Shown: piece after piece, positions 11,111-20,554 of the stretch
How positions within the stretch are numbered: position 1 is the first letter of the stretch
Layout: each line of letters begins with the position of its first letter
Origin: Gracilaria domingensis
Lineage: Eukaryota > Rhodophyta > Florideophyceae > Gracilariales > Gracilariaceae
NCBI GenBank assembly: GCA_022539475.1
Contig: VCMS01000008.1
Span: forward strand, 372,001 to 436,000
DNA: 64,000 nucleotides
Direction: 5' to 3'
Notes under the pieces: generated by a model
The model's input: only the letters and a program-made list of their open reading frames with translations
The model's database searches: none
Told to the model about the DNA's origin: nothing
Translations under genes and position numbers: made by a program

Positions 11111-11276
11111 CGCTCTGCGTGAACGCTCGCGATCGTGCGTGAGCTCACTTAGCATGGAGCATGAACTTCACGCTACTGCAGAGTGAGCATCACGCACGGC
11201 AGGGTGGTTCTCGCAATCTCTCCAAAACTCACCTTGACCCAGAGTGCTTAAAACTGCTCACCCAGGGGGCCCGGGG
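11111..11276. repeat. Right terminal inverted repeat of the 7.2-kb transposon
   Basis: This is the inverted partner of 4103-4267, ending GGGGGCCCGGGG immediately before the right TTAG (11277-11280). Confidence 0.85.
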
Positions 11277-11280
11277 TTAG

Positions 11281-11865
11281 ATCATCCTCCCCGCGGATAC
11301 CAAAAAGCCAAAAAGACTGCAATAGTTTCAAATTAGTCCCATGGGTAATTTCTTTTGGTTGGAATTCGAATCAACCTTTGTGCTTACCTGAAAACAACTA
11401 AGCTCCATACCCGGTGTAGATTCGATGGCAGGAGCCAATGGCAGACATATATGACAACCCAAGCTCACAGAAAGTAACAAAACATAAAAGAATTAAGGTT
11501 TCCTCATTCAAGCCAAACCAAATTTGAGAGCCAAAATACTTCTCTTGGCTCATACACGGGAGACAAAGAATCTAAGCACTGTGAGAACAGTTGCACAAAG
11601 GTCCCCCAGATCCTCTTCATATATGTAACAAAACGACAAAGATCCTTCCCTTCATTTGTAGCCAACCAAGGTTTGCCACTTCTTCAAATCTTTTGTAGCT
11701 GAGCCTTCAATTATTCTCACGTTTATCTTCTCCTTTGTTCGTAACAAAACTTTTGCCAGGAAAGTTCGTTACTGCGACAAAAAAGGGAGCGCACAACCCA
11801 GCGTTAATTATATATTCAACGAGCCTCCGAAAACCATCTGCGCCCGTCCTTACCTCGCTAACATC
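11281..11865. other. No supported gene between transposon and SET gene
   Basis: The sequence is moderately AT-rich with short frames on the plus strand only. It may hold the 3' untranslated region of the minus-strand SET-domain gene. I see no repeat or domain. Confidence 0.5.
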
Positions 11866-13937
11866 TCACGATCGCGGCACGAGAAGCGCAAAAAAGACGA
11901 AAGCGCGGCAAAAGCTTGCCGCACATGCCAGCGCCTGGCCAGTAGACATTGACTTCAATCTTTCGAGGGTGACGTTCGCCTCCCAACACATTGGCGACAG
12001 CGACGGCTGCGCGGCGAGTTGAAGTAAGCGACGTAAAGCCTCTCTGCGTACTGTTGTAGCCTGCGCCAACAGCACCATCAACGCCTCTATGCTTTCGCCA
12101 CCGTCGCTGCCAAGATTCACAGCCGCTGAGAGCTACATTGCAGGCATCGCTGCCGCCGCTGTAGCACACCGCGGCGCTAATTCTCGCATTTTACCCCCAT
12201 TCCCGATGATATAGCCTCCCAGCACTTTTGCGCCGCACACACCGGCCGCCTCCGCCTCCAGCGCGCCGTCGTCGCTGTTGTCGTCGCTGTTGCCGTCGCC
12301 TTCGTCGTTGCCTTCTTTTGTCGCGCGCGCCAGAGGCCGGCAAAGTGCTTGGCGCAGCGCGCCGCCCATCGTGAGTGTCGCGCAAAGCTCGGCGCATAGG
12401 GCGTCGCGGCGACTGGTTTCGAAGCAGCCGTTCAGCTCATCGGCGTTGACCAGCATCTCCACCCGGCACGCGCAGCGCCGCCTCAGCCTGCGATCCTTGC
12501 CAGCCTCGTCGAATTTGTACGTCGCGCGGCGCAGCGCGGCGTGCAGTGCGGCGCGCAACAGCAGCCCGGCCTGCAGCAGGGCGCGCGACAGCAGCGCGGC
12601 GTGGGGCGCGTGGTCAGGTTCATGGAAGCCAAAGTGGAGAAAGAGGGCCGAGTTGCTCTTTGCGCAAAACTTGTGGTGCGAACCCACGTGAGGGCAAACA
12701 ACAGGCGCTTCGCGGAAAGACACCGACAGGGTGCTCAGGTCCTGCCCTCTATAGAGGTAAGGACAGGGGTAGAACCCCCCGATAGGTTCTGACACGAGCC
12801 GGGTGTAAATCCGGTCAGCCCCGTTCTGGGCGTGCAGTCGGAGGTAGGATGGGGTAGAACGGGCACTAGATCTGGATGCTCGCGGCGAACCACAGCGAGT
12901 GGAGTTATCCGACCCAAAAGTGTTGGCCAAAACGAGCGACAAACCAGCCGCACAGTGGTTCACTGACTCGCGAGATCGGAAAATATTCCCGAACAATTAG
13001 GGCGAAACTTTTATAAGAGGGCAGAGTGACAAGAGCCGTAGGACGGAAGTAATAACAGTAAAACAATAGAAAAGATGCCGTACCCACCGTATAGGACTTC
13101 TCAGTGGTAGAGGTCGGATGACTAGACCGGGGTTGCGGCGGATTGCTCGGTTAGGGACGTAGACCGCTCGCAAGTGACAAGAAAATCAGAGCCAGAAGCT
13201 TCCTTGAAGTATACTGCCCGTACAGTGGCGGCAAGTGCCGCAACCTATATTCGGCACTTGAAAATATTAACTTAAATATCTAACTATCCGGCACTGCCGG
13301 CCAACGCTTTACACTTGTGAAACCATGGCAGGCTTGCCTCGGCGCACCACATCGGGCCACCTCAAGCACACGTGTGCCTAAACACTGCCCTTCATGGGCA
13401 TACCCCAAAACAGGGCCATTTCCACAGTAGCCTCTCATAACATGAGCTGTCGAAGCCGGTAACGGATCAAAGAAGTATGAAAAGCACCTCAGTGCATCCC
13501 TCTCGAGGGCGTTTCGCTCTAAAAAACGTGTTGAATAGATTGTGGTCTTTTTGCGCGGCGCGCACCTTCACGATCATCAATGCCGCTTACTCACCCTCCG
13601 TGGCCGTCGGCGTCGTCGTGCGAATCCAGTGAATGATGCGAATGGTCCACGGCGGCGCTGGCCACTAGTTCGATCTCGCGGTGCACGTGCTCGCGCTCGT
13701 CGTCGCCATGGTTGAACATGTCCGCCACAGCCACCAGACAGATTCCCAACGGGCCACCCACGACGAACGAGCGCGGGCTCACAACCGCGAGGGTGCACGC
13801 CATATACATCAGCTGATACTCAAGCTCAACGAGGGCGGCGCCTGCGCTGGCACGCGCGACGCCGTGCCAGAGCAGGCGCGCCTGACGCGCGGTGGAGGCA
13901 ACGCGGCCGCACGCACGGGGCAACGTCGACGTTGCGT
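11866..13937 (-). CDS. SET-domain protein-lysine methyltransferase (Rubisco LSMT/SETD6-like), partial
   Basis: Exon A (13937-13595) encodes a SET-domain core: LAVVSPRSFVV (the SR-F segment) then LVAVADMFNHGDD, matching the plaDmfNH motif of LSMT/SETD3/SETD6-type enzymes. A GTGAGT donor at 13594 and an AAGAG acceptor ending at 12656 define a 939-nt intron, and joining the exons keeps the frame. Exon B opens with ALFLHFGFHEPDH, the expected 'llhYGF' segment, followed by the helical region that in this family binds the substrate. An in-frame TAG lies at 12133-12135, yet 84 more similar codons follow to 11866. The true end may be 12133, or the gene may be decaying. The N-terminal half of the SET domain is not visible upstream; an acceptor-like CACAG before 13937 suggests earlier exons. 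The gene is much more GC-rich than its neighbours. Such enzymes methylate lysines of specific proteins with S-adenosylmethionine. Confidence 0.6.
12671..13522 (-). repeat. Dispersed repeat, copy 2, inside the SET-gene intron
   Basis: It is the inverted counterpart of 8461-9302. AAAAC occurs immediately on both sides (12666-12670 and 13523-13527), a plausible 5-bp target duplication. It fills nearly all of the predicted intron. Its own open frame, which fuses with exon B sequence on the minus strand (12996 leftward), is not a real N-terminus of the protein. Confidence 0.7.
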
Positions 13938-14601
13938 CTGTGAAGTACTAATAACACAATGTTTGCAGTCCGCGCAAGCCATAACAGCACATTTAATCTC
14001 GGCAGCACGCACTCTCAGAACAACGAGACTAAGCATTCAACTTTTCTTCCCATATTGATTATCAGGATGATCAACGATGGCCAGCGCTGCAGCAATAGAC
14101 TGCAAAGGAGTTTCAATTTGTTCGCTTCTGCCCTGTGAACCTCCCACGGCATCACTGTTTGAACTTCTGCTGTCAAGATCCTTATTTCTTCTCTAGCGCC
14201 TCGTGTTCCCCCTTTCTAAGCAGGACTTCCTTCGCTCGCGATCGATCGTCAAGAACTATTGAAGCCACTGGTAAACGATTCTCAGGCCTATTTGGGCACC
14301 GTCTTTCGCTGATCTGCTTGAGCCCCTCTTGTAGGTACTGAATCATGGTTTGAACAGTGACGTCATCTTACGTTTCGGCAACTCTATGCATCTGATCGGA
14401 GAGACCCCTCCCGTCGGGGTATTGAAGGTAGGAGGATACTTCTTTCCTTCTCCCGATGGCCAATTCAAGAAGGTCTTTTGTACCCATGGGAAGCGCTTGA
14501 GTGTGTGCCCAATTCTGATGACCATCTGTGTCGTCATAACTTTTGTTTTACTGGCAAATGAGCTCTGTTTCAATATCGCGCAGCTTCATGACCTTCTGCA
14601 A
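13938..14601. other. Mostly unassigned; short hydrophobic frame at 14350-14598
   Basis: A plus-strand frame from 14350 runs into the foldback element at 14602. It contains a single hydrophobic helix (about residues 52-72) after a Gly/Pro-rich segment, and it may be the broken remnant of a membrane protein. No family was recognised. Confidence 0.3.
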
Positions 14602-14949
14602 CCCTTAGAAGAACTCGAACGCTACGAGTGGCGTACAGAAAACCTTGAAATCTGGCTCATTGGCGGTTTATAGGAGTACATTTGGTGGGACGATTGGAGC
14701 ACAATTTTGGGCTTCTACGCCACTTGAACGCCAATAATAGAGTTACGTGCGATAATTACACTACTGGCGTACAACGCATGTTTACCATACGTATGCAATT
14801 TGTCATATATGCGACCTTTGGCGCACAAATGGCGTAGAAGCCTAAATTTGTACGCCAGTCGCTGGACCTAATGTACGCCTATAGACCGCCAATGACCCAG
14901 ATTTCAAGGTTTTTTGTACGCCACTTGTATCGTTCGCGTTCTTCTAGGG
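14602..14949. mobile_element. Foldback MITE with inverted arms of about 130 bp
   Basis: The left end reads CCCTTAGAAGAAC and the right end, reverse-complemented, CCCTAGAAGAAC. The pairing continues inward for about 130 bases (both arms contain GTGGCGTAC and TTGAAATCTG words). The end sequence resembles the CCCTAGAAGAAA ends of the MITE at 34429-34846, so it may belong to the same wider family. Flanks share only AA on each side. It has no coding capacity and interrupts a possible reading frame on its left. Confidence 0.7.
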
Positions 14950-15590
14950 AACTTCCAACAGGCAGGATTTCGGTTCCAATAGCGGTGCCAGAGATGTGAG
15001 ATGTCGAACGCGAGCGGTAGAGGTTCTTGAATGTCTGGCCACCAGTCTTTTATGTCATTGAAAACGATATATGTAAGAGTCATATGTGTGCATGGAATTC
15101 CCCACGTTGTTATATTTCGACATGTAGATCTTCCTGTTAATCTTGGGGATGGGATGAGTTTGTTTGTAGAGGTAGATGTTATACTGTCGAGGAAGCTCAC
15201 TGCCTTGGTTTTCGCTTGTTACGAAGCATTCGAGGAAGAAGACGACAATAGGATCTTCGGAACATATTTCTAGATCCTCGATGTCAATGTGATAATTGAA
15301 AGCTACGTCCCGTGCTGAGAAAACGACTGCATCTACGACCTTGTGAATGGCGGAGAAACGAACAGCTCTTGAAGAAAAATTGTGATGCTGTACAGGGTGA
15401 AATTAAGAGTTAGAGTGGTGGCAGCCTCATCGTTCATCGGGAGCCCGGAAGTAAGCAGTCAGTTTCGCAATACTTTTTGTCGTATGAATGCTTTGCTTCC
15501 GCATTCATGTTTCAACCGCTCCGTTAACGACGCCATACAGGAAGGTACATCTGAGGAAGGGACATCACATTTCTGAGGACGTACTGCCAA
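14950..15590. other. Unassigned; competing frames on both strands
   Basis: A plus frame at 15031-15273 and a minus frame at 14904-15200 overlap and neither shows a domain. The stretch may be the other half of whatever gene the foldback element entered. Confidence 0.3.
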
Positions 15591-15769
15591 TATCTCGAAT
15601 TAGATGCCTCACAATATCGTGCGTCAGTGTTCCGGGAACGCTAGTTTAGAGACGTTTTCCGCTAGAAACTGGACTTGGTCCGCTAGTTAATTTTTTCAAA
15701 AATTCCCTGTGTCTCTTATTACAAAACAGCTAGATGCTGCTCCTGTTCCTCTAGATTTTTTGTGAAACT

Positions 15770-15970
15770 TTTACTTGCAGCTATTACAACTGTGCTAGTT
15801 GGCGCGCGTACTGTAAACTACGCTGTATTACATCTGTTCTGGTTGACGCGTGCATGATAAACTACGCTCGCTACATCTGTGCTAGTTGGCGCGGGCATGG
15901 AACTACTCTTTTTCACATCTTTCGTAGTTCACGTATGGATGCTATCCTGGCCATTATTACATCTCCGCTA
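15770..15970 (+). repeat. Degenerate tandem copies of a CTAGTTGGCGCG-type unit
   Basis: Roughly four imperfect units occur, each about 45-60 bases, containing ACATCTGTGCTAGTTGGCGC and TAAACTACGCT words. The flanking 15590-16190 is otherwise without genes. Arrays like this often lie just inside the ends of CACTA-type elements as transposase binding sites, and a Plavaka (CACTA) relic starts about 2 kb to the right. Confidence 0.5.
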
Positions 15971-16191
15971 GTTTAGAAATGCAGTTTTAACTCCCTCGCT
16001 TTACTTTCTTGCTCGTTTAGCCCCTACTTTCTACTACCATAGCCCGTAGTTCAGACTCGTGCGCTTTTCCATTCTCGGTAGTTTACGGCCTCTTCTGCGG
16101 TCAATCGTGCTCTTTGCTAATGGTTCATATGCGCCTATTCTCTATCCTATTTCTATCCTAATCTACGCTCGCACATCGCACACGTAGCATC

Positions 16192-16407
16192 TCATATCCT
16201 TTCCGGCACCCACAGGGTGCGTGCAACGGTGTACGCTAATACAAGGTACTCTGGACTGCCCGGCTTGTCGCTACTTGTAGGAGTGGCGACAAGCCGAGCC
16301 TTCCAGAGTACTCTGAAACAGTATACCGGATGGCAAAACTTGTCGCGAGCAGCATAACTCGCAATCGCCACCATACAAACCAAGGCAACACATTTCACAT
16401 CAAACAT
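16192..16407 (-). CDS. Possible small secreted peptide
   Basis: A minus-strand ATG at 16405-16407 opens a frame of about 70 codons. It begins with a signal-peptide-like hydrophobic stretch ending ASYAA, followed by a few cysteines. The frame is crossed by the hairpin at 16246-16311, which argues against a real protein. Low confidence. Confidence 0.2.
   Translation of the reverse strand: MFDVKCVALVCMVAIASYAARDKFCHPVYCFRVLWKARLVATPTSSDKPGSPEYLVLAYTVARTLWVPERI
16246..16311. repeat. Imperfect 26-bp inverted repeat
   Basis: The arms 16246-16271 and 16286-16311 share GTACTCTGGA/TCCAGAGTAC and CGGCTTGTCGC/GCGACAAGCCG with small mismatches between them and a 14-base loop. No function is apparent. 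Confidence 0.7.
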
Positions 16408-16515
16408 TAACACAGAACCAAAACAGAACAGAGAGAAAAAGCTTCGTCAGATACTTGTCATCAGCTAAAACCTCGAAAGCAGTTAGCACTTCCCCGTACA
16501 ACCACGCCAAGCCAC

Positions 16516-16960
16516 CATCTAGACTTCTGTACGCAATAGCGAAAACAAGATAAACACCATTCAGCCATCCCACACCTCAGGCAGCGAGCAAAAAAACATC
16601 AGCTTCATGCACCCTCCTCCCACGCGCCACTCCAGATCCTCATGAACCGAAACCAAAGCAAAGGAAAAGAAACTTAGTTAGTACGCATCACGCCGCCAAC
16701 AGGAAAACGAAGCGGAAGAATACAACACTTATAAGTACAACCGCATCGGACCACCATCAAGACTTCTGTACGCAATAGCGACAACAACATAAACACCATT
16801 CAGCAATCCCACACCTCAGGCAGCGCGCAACAAAACATCAGCTTCACGCACCCTTTTCCCACGTACGACTCCAGATCCTTACGAACAGAAACCAAAGCAA
16901 AGGAAAAGAAACTTAGTTAGTACACATCTCGCCGCCAACAGGACAACGAAGCGGAAGACT
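16516..16960 (+). repeat. Direct duplication of a unit of about 205 bp (spacing 239 bp)
   Basis: Blocks 16516-16719 and 16755-16960 align at about 90% (for example CTTCTGTACGCAATAGCGA, CCTCAGGCAGCG and AAACTTAGTTAGTAC occur in both). No reading frame spans them. They lie upstream of the Plavaka relic and may be part of its 5' region. From 16961 to 17235 I see nothing else. Confidence 0.75.
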
Positions 16961-17235
16961 AGTAGAGGCATCATGCGGCAATTTTTCGCACTCAACAAAG
17001 TACTCATACTAATAAGTAGAATGGCTACTTCGTTGAGCGAGAAAACGTGCCACAGGACACGTACTTTCCTCACAGCCCGAGTCTGCTGAAATGTATAGCA
17101 AAAGAAAAACCAGAAACTCTAGTTTTTAGTAACTATCTAGAGTGAAGAACATCTTGGTGAGACAGCACTATTCTCCCAAAATAAATCTGCCAATCCTGTA
17201 CAAAAGAAAGAAGAAATCCCTGCAGTTAGTGACCC

Positions 17236-17250
17236 CCCCGTTATATAAAG
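17236..17250 (+). promoter_or_regulatory. TATA-like box upstream of the Plavaka relic
   Basis: TTATATAAAG lies about 600 bases before the first Plavaka ATG (17842), followed by a CA-rich leader. This fits a core promoter for the transposon, but no start site can be shown. Confidence 0.3.
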
Positions 17251-17841
17251 CAACAAAATTTCTTCATTCACCTCTCTCCAATTACCCAAAACTTTAACAA
17301 ACCAAATACCTAAACTCTTAGCACGATTAGAGAGACAAAACCAATGTTAGTCATCACAAATCAAGTCAACATGACGCTTGAACAGTTCGCTGCACTTACC
17401 ATGTACATCCCACCGAGCCTCACTTCGACCTTTCCCCGCATTCGCACAAACATCCGGCATGAACAACCCCTGCGCACGATCAGAAAACGAACCCTCGGGC
17501 AGAGGAACACCATAAGGGCGACGAGACAATGACACAGGGCAACCGCTCAAATAGACAGCCGCTGTCGATCTCCCGTCGTCCTCTAATATCTGTACTCTTG
17601 TTGAATAGAAATTTTAAACCTTTCGAACAGCCCTGTTTTCAGTTTGAACACACAGCATCGTGGTTACCTTTCCAGCGCATGCTCCATGCGCCCAGTACTG
17701 GCGCACGCAATAGTTCCCCCGAACCGTCTCTCCGTTTCTCACCCTTCACTTTCTCTTTCAACAACTCGGCAACAAACTCCTCCTATCTCCTTGACCAGCT
17801 GCTCCCTTCCTTTTCCTGTTCTCTTCCGAGCGACCCAGGCC

Positions 17842-20465
17842 ATGACTTACCGATACCTCGCCCCAGGGTGCCCTTACAGGGCAATGGGCATTCTGTCTCT
17901 GCGTCAGCATATCGCTAACTGCCCCCAACGACGACTTTCACAGAGACGGCAAGCCCTCTCACCCGAACAAGAAGTACGACTCTCCAAGCGTCAGGAAGCC
18001 AATCATATCTTCCTGCCTCCATCATCACCGTCTGTTTCAGACTCTCGTACCGACTATGCGCCTCTTTTCATCCCTTCCACCGCCATCGAAGCTCATCCCG
18101 AAACCGCTCCCAACATACCCGTTCTCCCCACGGATTCCCAGCCTTTCGGCTCACTACCACGACCACGTTTGGTATCTTACCCCTTTCTCCCTCCAACCAA
18201 AAACTCGGTGTAAGAGCTTTACATGGACTATCTCTTTGTACTTCTTGCCTCTGTTGCGTCGAACCTAGGCCGTAGGGCTGCGGAAGAGCTCAAATTCCTT
18301 CTTCGTAATCCTCGTTTCTCCCAAGAGGGGTTCAATGAAACACTTACTTCCTCCCAGCGTCGTACGGAGCTGAAGCACTCCATACTTGAACGATACGCTA
18401 GTGCAGACGGGTTTGAGGAGCGCTCTCTTACCACCTCTGACGGTACGTTCCGAGCCAAACTCTACTCTAAGGACCCTTAGAACGTCTTGTTGCAACAACT
18501 CAGACTGGCCAACTCTAGGAACACTTTCTTCCAGCCACCGCAGGTCGGGCGCTTCCCGCATGGCATTCTTTCACACCCCATGACCGCCCGACTCGCAAAA
18601 GACGTATACCTTCATCTTAGCTCTCAGTTCATGGCCTCCTCTTATGTTAAGCGCCTGTGGTAAGGAATCGAAGATAGCGGAATTGAGTCATTTGTTGGTC
18701 CACTACACCTTTACACTGATAAATCTTCTACCTCTTTGAAGCAATCTTCCGTTACCTCCTATCCCCTTCACTTAGCCCTACGCAACCTCTCAGATACACT
18801 CCGTCAGAAGTGCATCTCCGAGGACTTGACTATTGTTGCCTATTTACCAACATAACTGGAGGAGGTATGAAGCGAATCGTCGTTTCATGGCAGGCCTTCT
18901 GTGCCTTCGGCTTCCCTTCGAGAAGCAAGAATGCAAGTTCTACACCAGTATCTGCAGCTTATTCCGAAGCCTCTACTCCAGCTCTGGAAGTGTGGAATAC
19001 CATTCACATCGGGCGATGAAACAAGACGTGCCCGGCATACTATTCTTGCAAGTTATTGCGCTGATATCCAGGAGGCCAAGGATATTCTGTTTGTCTCACA
19101 TGGTAACCTCACTAAACGTCCATCCCATCGTTGCTTCATACCAAGGAAAAGGTACAAAATCTATTTCCCAGTGGAGCAGCAGATCGCAGCTTGAGCAACA
19201 CCAAGGATGTTCGAGCAGCATATTCATCCCTTCTTTCCAAGTCCGAACAGGATGCCGAGAACCGCCGTCCTCGAAAATTGAGAGAAAGAAAGCTCCAGGC
19301 CCAAGTTCTATTGCAGTCACAGTCGCTTTCGCATGTTAATTCCTTTCTAGAAGTGTAATCCACTCTGAATTGGATACCAAGCCTTACACCGTACAGTCAG
19401 TTATCTTTCGAACCCCTTCATAACCTTCATCTCGGCGTTTCTAAGCTTTGAAAACAGCGGCCATGGAGCGACTACAGTCAGAGTCACTGTTTAGCACTGC
19501 TGTATCATGTTCCCCTCGAACTTTTAAGAGCATTCGCACCCTTTTCCTCAACCGTTCAAACTCTATACTTGCAGCTATCTAGATGGACGCCCCTGCACTG
19601 GGGCTTACTATCGATTTTTCAACAAGAGAGAAGGGAAAGTCTCTAAACGGTATATTCACAAAAATGGTTGAAGGGGTATGCTTGAAGCGAAGGGCTACAA
19701 AGCTTTAGATATGGTCTTCCCTTTTATTGGGGCCTTTTTTGACACATGTTGCGAGGAAGCTGAGGAAGCACCCATTCAGCTCGGAAACAGTAACCGTACT
19801 ATCTCAAATCGGAGAGACAGAAATCCCACCGTTCGTGAATCTTACAAAAGAAGTGCTCTGAGAAAAACATGGAGAATACGTCATGAAAGATATCACCCTC
19901 TCCTTTGTGAAGTCCGCTTTTGTACTTGGAGACGTACCTCCAACGCTCCAAGACTACGAAGAAGTAACAAACAACATCACCTTGACAGAGCAGAATTTCA
20001 GAATGGGGCATCGGGTTTTGGCGTGTCCAGCGATCGGGCCATCGCAAACTCCCACGTTCTCACCCAGTATGCTTGGTAAAAGGGATCGATGAGAACGCAT
20101 CAGGTACTGAGTCAGTAGGGTTTGCTCAGACGGTGGCACTTGTTAGAACATCTTCAAAGACGCACCCTTACCTATCCAAGGAATTTGCTTTCATGCGATA
20201 CTTTGAGGTGGTTTTACCGGTTACAAACATAGACAGAGTACTTGGGTGCGTGCTCTTGCGATAGGCTACGGATGACGATTTGGACCATACCTACCAAGGG
20301 CAATTACAACTGTCTCCAGATCGAGAAGCATGCAGAACAATACTGCATGGTATTGATGGACAACGCTACCAGCTATTCTGGGTACCTTTCATGCCGTTCG
20401 TTCTAATTATCCAGCTACACAGACCCTTTCGAGGTCTATCGCACTGGTATGAGCACCGTTTCTAA
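17842..20465 (+). pseudogene. Plavaka-type (CACTA superfamily) transposase, copy 1, decayed
   Basis: The ATG at 17842 begins an N-terminal zinc-knuckle-like segment (CPYRAMGILSLRQHIANC). The region then runs parallel to copy 2 at 61422-63988: MDYLFVLLASVASNLG (18223 on), PRFSQEGFNETLTSS, the DKSSTSLKQSSVTSYPLHL block near 18720-18780, SYCADIQEAKDI near 19050, the PSYSQLSFEPLHNLHLGVS-like region near 19390-19450, and GYKALDMVFPFIGAFFDTCC near 19690. The C-terminal part (KEFAFMRYFEVVLPV) continues past the point where copy 2 is cut. Many frameshifts and stops separate the blocks. These enzymes cut and paste CACTA-type elements through a DDE/D active site. Confidence 0.75.
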
Positions 20466-20554
20466 GTAAATCGTTTCTAAAGCGACCCAACAAAGAAGTA
20501 GCTTTTTAAAACATAATGCTTCGTAAAAAGTACATCACTACACGATATATCCTG

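Larger units (their letters stand above)
4103..11276 (-). mobile_element. 7.2-kb DNA transposon with long terminal inverted repeats and TTAG target duplication
   Basis: Two arms of about 166 bp at 4103-4267 and 11111-11276 are inverted copies at roughly 85-90% identity, with outer ends CCCCGTGCCCCCTGGGTGAG and CCCCGGGCCCCCTGGGTGAG. Both ends are flanked by TTAG (4099-4102 and 11277-11280), which reads as a 4-bp target duplication. On the minus strand the inside holds an acidic leader, a decayed DDE transposase (about 10990-7877) and a nuclease-like region (about 7500-7090). A small plus-strand gene lies at 5663-6049. An 842-bp repeat (8461-9302) has inserted into the transposase. The stretches 4268-5608 and 6090-7089 show no further gene; the latter is AT-rich with broken minus-strand frames that may continue the nuclease gene. 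The nearest superfamily is piggyBac/IS4-like, but piggyBac uses TTAA, so the class is uncertain. Confidence 0.8.

Noticed and set aside
12674-12996. Minus-strand frame that appears to give the SET protein a longer N-terminus
   Set aside because: This part lies inside the dispersed repeat that also occurs at 8461-9302. It is intron sequence read in frame by chance.
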